A DNA stretch of 64,000 nt from Niabella sp. (lineage in GTDB: Bacteria; Bacteroidota; Bacteroidia; Chitinophagales; Chitinophagaceae), in assembly GCA_017744715.1 (NCBI GenBank), contig JAGIAT010000003.1:186001-250000 (forward strand), written 5' to 3'. The notes under the pieces are model-generated. The model worked only from the letters and a program-made list of their open reading frames with translations, had not been told where the DNA came from and did not search any database. Position 1 is the stretch's first letter. The number at the start of each line of letters is the position of its first letter. The translations under genes were made by a program, and so were the position numbers. Positions 1 through 7,569 of this stretch are shown piece after piece.

Positions 1-80
1 ATACCCTCGGCTAAAGCAGCCGCAACCGCCGTCGCCGGAAGGCTGTTCTTAAATGCATTAGGTGCAATAACGATTTTCAT
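1..80 (-). CDS. glycerate kinase, N-terminal fragment (cut by window edge)
   Basis: Only the first 26 codons are present; the rest lies left of the window. The start ATG is at 80-78 and the protein opens MKIVIAPNAFKNSL, the characteristic N-terminus of the glycerate 2-kinase family (usual form MKIVIAPDSFKESL). The family phosphorylates D-glycerate with ATP in the cytoplasm. The ATG directly abuts the TAG stop of the GntP-type permease, so the two genes are co-transcribed and translation is probably coupled. The permease context supports a glycerate uptake and phosphorylation unit. The identification rests on a short N-terminus. Confidence 0.75.
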   Translation of the reverse strand, partial: MKIVIAPNAFKNSLPATAVAAALAEG

Positions 81-1415
81 CTACAGCATGATTAAGGATA
101 ATATATAAACGGCCAGCATGCCGGTAAGCGCCATCCAGACAGTAGCCACACTGTATACTTTTAACACCTGTTTCAGCTCCTGCCCCGAGAAGTTTGTGAT
201 CACCCAAAAGTAGGCATCATTTACATGCGATACCGCCATGGAACCTGCCCCCATCGCCAGCACGGCAAGCACCCGCCCGTTCTCCGTATCCAGGCCCAGG
301 CCCGGTAAAAAAGGCAGTACGATAGACGCCGCTGTTAACACCGCAACCGTAGAAGAGCCCTGGGCCGTTTTGAGGATCAGGGCAACCAGAAAGGGGAAAA
401 AAATACCAAGGGCTTTTACTCCCTGGATCGAGGCCAGGTGATCCTGAAGTTTCAGCGCATTGATGACCATTCCGAAAGCACCGCCCGCCCCGATGATCAC
501 CAGGATACCGCCGGCTTTTTCCAGTCCGTGGTGCATCAGCTGGCCAAGGGCTCCTTTATCCCATTTCCGGGGGATACACAGCGCCAGTACCAGGCCAACC
601 GCCAGCGCTATGGCCGGTTCGCCGGTTACCAACACCAGGCGGAGCACCGGATGTTCCGGTACCGGTATCAACGCTTTGCAGGCGATGAGGATTACGGGCA
701 CAACCACGGGAACAAATGACAATGCCACGGGAGGCAGGGACTGGTTTGCACCCGGCAAGGGTTCCCCGGGATCTTCCTTACCCGTTATTACCGGAAATTT
801 CCGGCCTTTCCATACGGCCCAGTAATAACCGGCCAGCATTGCCGGAACAGCCGCCAGCAATCCCAGCAGGATCACCCGCCCCATTGCCGCCTGCGTTGTG
901 CCCACGGCAGCAGTAATACCCGGATGCGGCGGTATAAAACAATGCACGGCATAAAGACCCGTGGCCATCGTTGTGCTCATAATTGCAGTAGCGATGCCGG
1001 TACGGCGGATCATGGATTGATTTAACCCGTTGAGCACTACGTATCCCGAATCGCAAAAGATCGGAAGTCCTACAAAGAAACCGGTAAGGCTCATGGCAAA
1101 GGCCGACCGTTTACCGCCAACCCACTTAATAATGGCATTGGCCATGGCGGTGGTGGCACCATTGGCCTGCAATACCATGCCCAGCGCAGTACCAATGGCA
1201 ATAATAAATCCCAGGGAACTCAGGATCTTCCCGAAGCCTTCTTTCATTAAGGAAAGGATGGAAACGGCATCCAGCCCTCCCAATCCGCCGGTTACAAAAC
1301 AAGCCAGGCACAGGGAAAAGAACGGGTGTACTTTATACCGCGTGCTTAAAAAAATGATCAAAATAATACCAGTCAGCAGCGCCAACGCTATAAAAAAAAC
1401 GGGTGAAGCAAGCAT
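81..1415 (-). CDS. GntP family permease (probable glycerate/gluconate:H+ symporter)
   Basis: A 444-aa, almost wholly hydrophobic protein with about a dozen membrane segments, the usual GntP length (about 440 aa). Family-type features visible are the glycine-rich segment FVGLPIFCDSGYV near residues 113-125, the PPHPG motif near 162-166, and a C-terminal half with GAGGAFG, KTAQGSST and NDAYFWV. GntP proteins import sugar acids such as gluconate, glycerate or idonate across the inner membrane. The TAG stop touches the start codon of a glycerate kinase, so glycerate is the best substrate guess; this is inferred from the neighbour only. No consensus promoter was recognised upstream. Confidence 0.9.
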   Translation of the reverse strand: MLASPVFFIALALLTGIILIIFLSTRYKVHPFFSLCLACFVTGGLGGLDAVSILSLMKEGFGKILSSLGFIIAIGTALGMVLQANGATTAMANAIIKWVGGKRSAFAMSLTGFFVGLPIFCDSGYVVLNGLNQSMIRRTGIATAIMSTTMATGLYAVHCFIPPHPGITAAVGTTQAAMGRVILLGLLAAVPAMLAGYYWAVWKGRKFPVITGKEDPGEPLPGANQSLPPVALSFVPVVVPVILIACKALIPVPEHPVLRLVLVTGEPAIALAVGLVLALCIPRKWDKGALGQLMHHGLEKAGGILVIIGAGGAFGMVINALKLQDHLASIQGVKALGIFFPFLVALILKTAQGSSTVAVLTAASIVLPFLPGLGLDTENGRVLAVLAMGAGSMAVSHVNDAYFWVITNFSGQELKQVLKVYSVATVWMALTGMLAVYILSLIML

Positions 1416-2167
1416 CCGGCAATTTATTATTTAATTCTGAAACAGCCTTTGTCCGAACGCCGCTTATTTTTTGATGAACATACAGGGCGACCAGGATGCC
1501 GGCAAACCATCAACAAAGAACACCATATGTTTTTCATTCAAATACAATCGGTTGAGCAGGCAAAAAAAGTATGCTTTATTCCAGTTAATGATACCCCATC
1601 CGGGGTAGCCTCTAAAATCGCCCTTTTTTTAGCAAATCCTTTGCCCTAGAGGCTTCCGGTTAAATGAACCATTGGAAGCCCCTTTCATTTTTTCAGGAAT
1701 TCGATTCCCCGCTTTTATCGAAAAAAATGAGGCATTCGTCGAATTTAATACAAAGAAAAACCACCGTCCTGATAGTTTTGTGTATCATTCCGTCTGAAAA
1801 CTAATCCTGTGCGGTCAATTTTCATTTCATAGGATTTTTATCAGTTCTCTTTATGTAAATTCCAAAACAGTGCCGCTGTCCTGCTCAGCTTTTCAGCCTC
1901 TTCCGGGAGGTACTGGAAAAAAACAGCTCAGTGCTGCTGGTAACATATTGCGCGTGCGGCAACAGCCGCCGCTCTAAAGACAGGTTTATAATGCAAATTA
2001 AACCCCCGGGTAATTCTTTACATTGGGGGTTTTGCTATTGGGGGCATTTGTTGAGCGGGCAATTAAAGTCGGGGAACACCAGGGTGACCAGGGCGACATT
2101 GAGCGATACGCAAACTTAGTGCGTCTTCCTGTCCTAGAGCCTTGTATCAAGCGTTCGGGGCGCTTTT
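1416..2167. other. intergenic stretch, no convincing gene
   Basis: About 750 bases between the divergent upstream region of the permease and the 3' end of the GH16 gene. Short open frames exist but none looks coding. Visible structures are an inverted repeat at 1651-1680 (GGCTTCC...GGAAGCC with nested GGTT/AACC), a hairpin at 2000-2033 (AAACCCCC...GGGGGTTT) followed by T residues on the plus strand, and a small GC hairpin (AAGCG...CGCTT) at 2148-2168 next to the GH16 stop. The latter two could terminate transcripts entering this gap. Confidence 0.4.
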
Positions 2168-3010
2168 TTACTTTTTTTGATAAACCCTTACATAATCTAC
2201 CAGGTATTGGCTGGGGAAGCGGGTTGCTGCAGGATCTCCGCCGTTGTCGCCGCCAATAGCCAGGTTCAGGAGCATATAATGCGGTTGCCGGAAAGGATTA
2301 AAACCATCGGGGTTCACCACCTGATCAAGCGGAACCTCGTTTAGTAAGTGATCGTCTACATACAATTTAATCGCCTGCTCATCCCAGTCCATCCGCCAGA
2401 TATGAAAAGCCGCTTCCCAGTTTTTTTCAAATTCAGAAACCGGCTTTTTTACGGTAAACCATTTGGCCTTATACCGTTCGGTGGTACCACAGGCAATATT
2501 CGCCAGCAGGGTTCCCCGGTAATATTCCATAATATCAATTTCGCCATTTGAAGGCCATTCCCGTTTTGCTCCCAGGGTCCAAAATGCCGGCCAGAGGCCG
2601 TTATCCGTTTTGATCTTTGCCCGCATAACAAAGCGGCCATACTGCCAGGTTTTACGTCCACGGGTATTGATGCTGGCGGATGTATAGCGGATATACTGCC
2701 GTTGCTGCCGCCATTCAACCGCACGGTCGTTATAGCGGGGATTGGGTTTTGTTTCCCGCCGGGCTTCAATGACCAGGTAGCCGTTTGCACACCAGGCATT
2801 TTCCGGCTGGTACCACTGCAGTTCATGGTTACGTTCGAACCCGTTTTCAAAATTCCAGACAGCGGTATCTACCCTTCCCGGCTTGTTAAATTCCTCCGCC
2901 CAAACCAGCCGGTAACCATCGTCTTTCAATTGCCGCTGGGTGCCGCAGGAAGTTAGCAGTGCCAGGCATCCCATCAGCAAGCTGTACCAATTACCGCCAG
3001 ATTTTCTCAT
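2168..3010 (-). CDS. GH16 family glycoside hydrolase, lipoprotein (beta-glucanase/laminarinase type)
   Basis: A 280-aa protein from the ATG at 3010. It begins with a lipoprotein signal whose lipobox is LLTSC, acylated Cys22. The catalytic GH16 signature EIDIME lies at residues 157-162, giving nucleophile E157, helper D159 and acid/base E162. The fold-typical blocks WAEEFN, YGRFVMRAK, GLWPAFWTLG, FHIWRMDWD and the C-terminal YLVDYVRVYQ are all present. GH16 enzymes cut beta-1,3(4)-glucans or galactans; the exact substrate cannot be read. The frame remains open further upstream to 3235, but that part overlaps the DUF2945 gene and lacks a signal peptide, so 3010 (or a Met at 3037) is preferred. 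Confidence 0.88.
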   Translation of the reverse strand: MRKSGGNWYSLLMGCLALLTSCGTQRQLKDDGYRLVWAEEFNKPGRVDTAVWNFENGFERNHELQWYQPENAWCANGYLVIEARRETKPNPRYNDRAVEWRQQRQYIRYTSASINTRGRKTWQYGRFVMRAKIKTDNGLWPAFWTLGAKREWPSNGEIDIMEYYRGTLLANIACGTTERYKAKWFTVKKPVSEFEKNWEAAFHIWRMDWDEQAIKLYVDDHLLNEVPLDQVVNPDGFNPFRQPHYMLLNLAIGGDNGGDPAATRFPSQYLVDYVRVYQKK

Positions 3011-3095
3011 GCATGTATTTTTTACAAATGTATGCATGAATTGCAGAGGCCGGCACTTCGATTGCGGCAACAGGAACGCATCCATACGGGAAGGT

Positions 3096-3308
3096 TCAGA
3101 TTTTGGTAAGTGCCGATCCCTTGTGCGCTGCAATATGATCCGTCTTACTGCTTTTGATTTCGTACTGGGGATCTGCCACCGTAGCGTGGTGCGTATATCC
3201 TTTATACTGAAAATCCTTTGTATGCACTTTAACAATGGTACCGGAAACCATTCCGGCTTCCGAATTCCAACGGACGTTGTCGCCTACCTTAAATCCTGTT
3301 TTCATCAT
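3096..3308 (-). CDS. DUF2945 / hypervirulence-associated TUDOR-domain protein
   Basis: A 70-aa soluble basic protein. The blocks FKVGDNVRWNSEAG, GYTHHAT, DPQYEIKS and DHIAAHKG are the complete signature of the DUF2945 (HVA1, TUDOR-fold) family, which is usually about 65-75 aa. Its function is not established; it is presumed to bind nucleic acid or protein through a small beta-barrel. Two consecutive ATG codons (3308 and 3305) could start it. It is followed 85 bases later by the GH16 lipoprotein gene on the same strand, without evident functional connection. Confidence 0.85.
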   Translation of the reverse strand: MMKTGFKVGDNVRWNSEAGMVSGTIVKVHTKDFQYKGYTHHATVADPQYEIKSSKTDHIAAHKGSALTKI

Positions 3309-3739
3309 CGTTTTTTTTGTAAGAGATGCGGGCCTTCGCCATGGGATTTAACCGTATCGCGCGGCCCCGGGAAAAAAAACGCAGACCGGATCCTGCCCGT
3401 CTGCATTACAATATACCACAAAAACAGTACCGCCAACCAGACCGTATTTAATCCGTTGCCCGGTGCAGGATGACGCCTTTGCTTTACCGCGCGTGCGCGG
3501 AGCATACATTTATTCTACTGAGTATGCCATTGGCGTTGCAAAAACAATGGAGCATAACAATACCTGTTTATCGTCTCTATGAAGATGTGATCCCGGACGT
3601 ATTCCGGCTCTGCTCTTATTTCAGGGGCTGTTGAGGAATAATATGCATAGATCCGGAACGGAAGCCGACGCAATCCCGATTGATCGGAACAGCATGATTA
3701 CAGTATGATTGTTGCTGCATCCATTGCGGGAAGCTCCGG
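3309..3739. other. intergenic stretch, no supported gene
   Basis: About 430 bases between the DUF2945 gene and the 3' end of the sulfatase gene. A 66-codon minus-strand frame (3305-3505) overlaps the DUF2945 start by ATGA and has one hydrophobic stretch, but its Arg-rich start and lack of any recognisable family make it doubtful. No strong terminator or promoter was seen. Confidence 0.4.
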
Positions 3740-5326
3740 CTACTGCACCGGCACAATATTTTTTTCATCGCTAAACCACCCGTTCTTCAAATCGCCATCG
3801 CATTTGCTTAGCAGTTCCTGCTGCAACCGCCTGAGCTTTTCAGGATACTGCATGGAAAGCTCTTTTTCCTCCCTGGGGTCATTAACTAAATGATACAACT
3901 GAAAGCAATTTTGCGGCGCATAATACCGCAGCTTCCACCCATCGTTCGTTACCAGGGCCGGCCCCATAAAAGAAGCAAATGCTATCGCCTTATGTTCCTC
4001 GTTGCTGCCGGCACTTCGCTTTTGCAATACCGGCAGATACGATATCCCATCCTTTTTTTCCTTTAGGGGAACCTGCAACAGGTCTGCTATCGTTGAAATA
4101 AAATCATAATTGGTCACCAGCCGGTCCGTTATCATTCCCTTTTGAAACCGGGATGGCCAGTATACAAACAGGGGCACTTTTACCCCGCCATTCCAGTTGC
4201 TGCGCTTTAAACCGGCCATGCCATGGTTGGCGTTGAAAACATCGCCGCCGATGCCACTGTAAAACTTGTCGGTTACATCATTATACAGGTTACCGGTTTG
4301 CATATTCCGGTAGGGTTTTTCCACCCGGCCTTTGTACGCATAGTACAACTCATGCCCGTTATCGGAAGAAAAAACGATCATCGTCTTTTCTGCGATCCCC
4401 AGCCGTTGCAGCTCTTCCATAATTACCGCCACATCCTCATCCAATCGCTTTACCATCGAAGCATATGCCTTCTCGATGGCCGTAAGTGAATCATTAAAGG
4501 CCAGCTCCGGGTGGATGGCAGGTATCGCCACCGGCCCATGCGGCAACTGTGTCGGATGATAGAGGAAAAACGGGCGGTTCTTATTTTCCCGTATAAAGGC
4601 TAGCATCTTCTGCAGGAAGAGGTCCTGCGAATAGACCTGTTTTCCGTTCATATTCCAACGTTCCTGTTCCTGTAAACGATCGGACCCCCACTCTCCTGTT
4701 TTAGCCGCATCCGGATGGGTATTGCCGGGAATGGTAATGCGCCGGCCATTTTCATGCAGGAACATCGGGTAAAAGCCATGACACTGGATATGATCATAAT
4801 ACCCGTAATAATAATCCCAGCCATGATTTTTCAGCTGCCGGTCTGTGGTGGTAAATCCCCAATCCAGCTTCCCCACTTCACCGGTTACATAGCCGGCTTT
4901 TTTAAACACCTGGGGCAGGAACAGCACTTCCGGTTCCTTTCCTATCGCCGCATTCACCTTTTCCTGCGCCGCTGCATCACTCAGCTGCCCCGTGGCGGTT
5001 TTTGTATAAATACCGCCCCCTGTAAGTACATATTTTCCCGGGTGGCAGTCGCTATACCCGGTAAGAAAAGTAGCGCGGGACGGCGCACAATAAGCGCTGG
5101 AATATGCATTTTCAAATACCACTCCGTCGCGGGCCAGCCGGTCGATGTTGGGGGTTGAAAAAAAGCGCTGTCCATAATACGACAGCATCCCCGCCCCCAT
5201 ATCATCTGCCAGGATATAGATTACGTTGGGTTTGTCGGCAACAGGTGTTTTCCTTTGTGCCTGTGCAATGGAACCTGTAAAAATGATTATCGCTAAAAGA
5301 ACCGGTTTTAAAAAATCATAGTTCAT
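3740..5326 (-). CDS. sulfatase (arylsulfatase A-like, S1 family), secreted
   Basis: A type I sulfatase of 528 aa from the ATG at 5326 (an ATG at 5332 would add two residues). It has a signal peptide ending near AQAQ, the N-terminal metal site NVIYILADDMG, and the formylglycine motif C-A-P-S-R (Cys near residue 80), which an FGE/anaerobic SME enzyme converts to formylglycine. SSDNGHE near residue 322 completes the Ca site. Length and order match S1 sulfatases, which hydrolyse sulfate esters of glycans in the periplasm. The start overlaps the TAA of a SusD-like C-terminal remnant (TAATG), so it was once the downstream gene of a SusC/SusD polysaccharide locus. Substrate unknown. Confidence 0.9.
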   Translation of the reverse strand: MNYDFLKPVLLAIIIFTGSIAQAQRKTPVADKPNVIYILADDMGAGMLSYYGQRFFSTPNIDRLARDGVVFENAYSSAYCAPSRATFLTGYSDCHPGKYVLTGGGIYTKTATGQLSDAAAQEKVNAAIGKEPEVLFLPQVFKKAGYVTGEVGKLDWGFTTTDRQLKNHGWDYYYGYYDHIQCHGFYPMFLHENGRRITIPGNTHPDAAKTGEWGSDRLQEQERWNMNGKQVYSQDLFLQKMLAFIRENKNRPFFLYHPTQLPHGPVAIPAIHPELAFNDSLTAIEKAYASMVKRLDEDVAVIMEELQRLGIAEKTMIVFSSDNGHELYYAYKGRVEKPYRNMQTGNLYNDVTDKFYSGIGGDVFNANHGMAGLKRSNWNGGVKVPLFVYWPSRFQKGMITDRLVTNYDFISTIADLLQVPLKEKKDGISYLPVLQKRSAGSNEEHKAIAFASFMGPALVTNDGWKLRYYAPQNCFQLYHLVNDPREEKELSMQYPEKLRRLQQELLSKCDGDLKNGWFSDEKNIVPVQ

Positions 5327-5421
5327 TACCATCCGGAATTTTGTTGAATATTCGGGTTCAGGGAGATCTGCGTGGTGAGAATGGGGTACAGGTACTATTT
5401 ATCCAGCCATCCCTTTCCGGC
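5326..5421 (-). pseudogene. SusD/RagB-like C-terminal remnant with an in-frame stop
   Basis: Read on the minus strand from 5421, the sequence encodes AGKGWLDK, then a TAG at 5397-5395, then YLYPILTTQI followed by SLNPNIQQNSGW and a TAA stop that overlaps the sulfatase start. The pattern L-P-I-x-x-x-x-I-x-L-N-P-N-x-x-Q-N-P-G-W is the nearly invariant C-terminus of SusD/RagB starch-binding lipoproteins. In intact homologues the TAG position is usually Tyr or another aromatic. Upstream of 5421 the frame meets a TAA and homology stops. This is the eroded end of a lost glycan-uptake gene; 5422-5712 shows nothing further. Confidence 0.72.
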
Positions 5422-5712
5422 AGCTTATATCTGTGCAAATTGAAAAAACGGCTGAAAGCAGTTTCATTTCCCAACGATATTTCATATAACAACGTATCGT
5501 CGTCTATCATATCGTAAATATAGAACAATTCATGAAATAATTAAATCGGCTGAAAACCGGGCAGGCGTTGGAGGCTGTAGAAGTAATGGTGCTGTTACAA
5601 ATCAAAGGACTTCGCTTTATAAATCCACATCTATGCTCCAGTATCCGGAGTCCGGCGCATACATCAAACACCATACAGATCCAAACCTGGAACCTTGAAC
5701 ATTAAACCTGAA

Positions 5713-6198
5713 CTACTTCAAATCCCCTATCAACCGTTCCAGCACATAATATGTAATGGGGCAAAACTCACTGTTTTTTAATGTGAGCGCCGGGCGCTTG
5801 ATGAATACATCTTCATCGGTATAAGGAAAGCGGGCACAATCAGAAGGACGTATTTCATAAATAGAGCAGGTATTGTCGGAATTCAAAAACGGACAAGGCG
5901 ACTGTTTTACCACAAAGTCGCCCTCGTCATCTACCTTCAGGTACGTATCAATAAAAACACCTTCTTTTAACCCAAGGCTCCGGGCAATACGTTTTACATC
6001 GGGCGTTTTAAAACGGGGAGAATATCCCTTACAACAATTGGCACAGGTAAGGCAGTCTACCGCTTTAAAAGCGGCTTCGTTTAAATCCGGCAACTGTTTC
6101 AACACCTGGTTTTTATTCGCCCGCTTTAAAAACTGCTGATAGCTTTTCCGGTGCTCCCTTGCCTTTTTCTCCCAATTCTGTAATGCATCTGCCGCCAT
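5713..6198 (-). CDS. YkgJ family cysteine-cluster protein
   Basis: A 161-aa cytoplasmic protein from the ATG at 6198. It carries the YkgJ/CxxCxxCC pattern: DCLTCANCCKGY in the middle, then CPFL, NTCSIYEIRPSDCARFPY and a last Cys in EFCPITYY. These cysteines are predicted to coordinate zinc or an Fe-S cluster; the family has no firmly established reaction. A longer frame begins at 6228, but a good TAnnTTTG promoter element sits at 6233-6226 and would put the transcript start near 6219, which favours 6198. A monocistronic unit is likely, divergent from the Rpn gene. Confidence 0.88.
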   Translation of the reverse strand: MAADALQNWEKKAREHRKSYQQFLKRANKNQVLKQLPDLNEAAFKAVDCLTCANCCKGYSPRFKTPDVKRIARSLGLKEGVFIDTYLKVDDEGDFVVKQSPCPFLNSDNTCSIYEIRPSDCARFPYTDEDVFIKRPALTLKNSEFCPITYYVLERLIGDLK

Positions 6199-6225
6199 TG
6201 CTGAACCTTCTGAATTTATTTGTTG

Positions 6226-6233
6226 CAAAATTA
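6226..6233 (-). promoter_or_regulatory. Bacteroidota -7 promoter element (TAATTTTG) of the ykgJ-like gene
   Basis: TAATTTTG matches the TAnnTTTG element read by the Bacteroidota primary sigma factor. It lies about 28 bases upstream of the ATG at 6198 and overlaps the alternative upstream start, so it helps decide the start. No clear TTTG -33 box at standard spacing. Confidence 0.5.
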
Positions 6234-6291
6234 GTTGTTTACCGGCGAAACGTTCTTAGAGCCTATGCGCTATTATAAATGGTAAGTGTCT

Positions 6292-6299
6292 TATTTTTG
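6292..6299 (+). promoter_or_regulatory. -7 promoter-like element (TATTTTTG) abutting the Rpn start codon
   Basis: TATTTTTG matches TAnnTTTG and ends three bases before the ATG at 6303. If used, transcription would begin at or inside the start codon, giving a leaderless message. The same arrangement is seen before era and before the TolC-family gene. Confidence 0.35.
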
Positions 6300-6302
6300 A
6301 TT

Positions 6303-7202
6303 ATGAAAAACACACAAAAAGGCATACCCCTGCCTATCGGGCGGTATATGGACCTGCTTACTGACTTTGGCTTTAAAAAAGTCTTTGGCACGGAACCGAA
6401 TAAAGACCTGCTGATCGCATTTCTCAATGAGCTGTTTAAAGGTCGCAAAGTGATCCGTGACCTCGTTTATAATCCACAAGAAAAAGGCGGCCCTGTAAAG
6501 GAGTACCGGAAGGCTATTTTTGATCTTACCTGTACCGGTACAGACGGCGAAACGTTTATCATTGAGGTACAACGGGCCCACCAAAAATGCTTTACCGACC
6601 GGGCCCTCTTTTATACGGCCAGCAAATTGTATGCGCAGGGGCCAAAAGGTAAAAAGGCATGGGATTTTAATCTGAAAGAAGTATACCTGATCGCGGTAAT
6701 GGACTTCAACTTTGACAATACGCTTCCGGGCAACTACATTCACCGCGTAAGACTGGCAGCCGAAGAAACCGGCTATACCTTTTATAATAAACTGGGATTC
6801 ATATTTTTAGAGCTGCCGAACTTTAACCTTAAGGAAAGCGATATAAAAACCGACCTGGAACGCTGGCTATATGTATTGCGCAATATGGGAAACTTACGGC
6901 AAATACCGGTAACTTTGTATAAGAAGACCTTTCAGAAATTATTCCGGATCGCTGAAGTGGCCAACCTAAAAAAGGAGGACTATATGTTATACGAAAAAGA
7001 CCTTTTAAATAAATGGACGGAGTATGCTGTATTAAAAAGTGCAGAAGAAAAAGGTATGGAGAGAGGCCTGGAAAAAGCAAAAACGGAATACATACGCAAC
7101 CTGATTACCAAACTGAATTTTACGGATGCCCAAATTGCAGATGTTACAGAAGTATCTATCGACTTTGTAAAAAAGATCCGGTCTGCTCTAAAGAAAAAGT
7201 AA
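6303..7202 (+). CDS. Rpn family recombination-promoting nuclease / PD-(D/E)XK transposase-like protein
   Basis: A 299-aa protein from the ATG at 6303 (an upstream ATG at 6279 would add eight hydrophobic residues not typical of the family). The N-terminal YMDLLTDFGFKKVFG, the nuclease core FDLTCTG...TFIIEVQR (D...ExQ) near residues 73-93 and FTDRALFYTASKLY are the signature of the PD-(D/E)XK nuclease family transposase/Rpn group. The C-terminus has the usual helix with EKGMERGLEKAK and a small helical module (FTDAQIADVTEVS) resembling an HTH. The family stimulates RecA-independent recombination and behaves as a mobile-like orphan gene. It is a lone gene between ykgJ-like and gcvP. Confidence 0.88.
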   Translation: MKNTQKGIPLPIGRYMDLLTDFGFKKVFGTEPNKDLLIAFLNELFKGRKVIRDLVYNPQEKGGPVKEYRKAIFDLTCTGTDGETFIIEVQRAHQKCFTDRALFYTASKLYAQGPKGKKAWDFNLKEVYLIAVMDFNFDNTLPGNYIHRVRLAAEETGYTFYNKLGFIFLELPNFNLKESDIKTDLERWLYVLRNMGNLRQIPVTLYKKTFQKLFRIAEVANLKKEDYMLYEKDLLNKWTEYAVLKSAEEKGMERGLEKAKTEYIRNLITKLNFTDAQIADVTEVSIDFVKKIRSALKKK

Positions 7203-7526
7203 TATCTTAATGCTTATATTCAAAAAGCAGTACCCGATAGTATCGGTATTGTTTTCCTATTAGCACCTGAAAAATCCTCCCCGTTATCCAGTTACTGATG
7301 GCGCCTGCCGGATGTGCAATCGTTTGAACCGTTTGCATCCGGAACAATTTGTTTTTGAAAATTTTCAAAAAAACATAGCGTTTAATAAAAAGATGGGTGC
7401 AAACAGATTAAATATTTAAATAGTCCATAAAAAAAGGGAAACTACAGGACGGTAGCCGCTATTCGCTACCAGATGCTGCAGATGTTGCGCAACAACTGCA
7501 AACGGAATTTTCTCATAAAATGCGTG
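7203..7526. other. intergenic stretch upstream of gcvP
   Basis: No gene seen. It contains a short palindrome CCGATA-g-TATCGG at 7234-7246 followed by a T-rich run, possibly a weak terminator for the Rpn gene. A larger imperfect hairpin lies at 7308-7342 (CCGGATG-t-GCAA paired with TTGCATCCGG). No glycine riboswitch was recognised ahead of gcvP. Confidence 0.4.
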
Positions 7527-7534
7527 TACCTTTG
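7527..7534 (+). promoter_or_regulatory. -7 promoter element (TACCTTTG) of gcvP
   Basis: TACCTTTG fits TAnnTTTG and predicts a transcript start near 7541, giving a leader of about 29 bases before the gcvP ATG at 7570. No clear -33 box seen. Confidence 0.5.
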
Positions 7535-7569
7535 CACACCTCAATGATACTTAATACCGCATAAGTTAT

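Noticed and set aside
3305-3505. 66-codon minus-strand frame overlapping the DUF2945 start by ATGA
   Set aside because: One hydrophobic stretch and a coupling-like overlap, but an Arg/Pro-rich start, no family and no promoter; more likely chance.
7308-7342. Imperfect hairpin ahead of gcvP considered as a glycine riboswitch
   Set aside because: The conserved glycine-aptamer blocks are absent; it lies before the predicted promoter, so it would not be in the gcvP leader.
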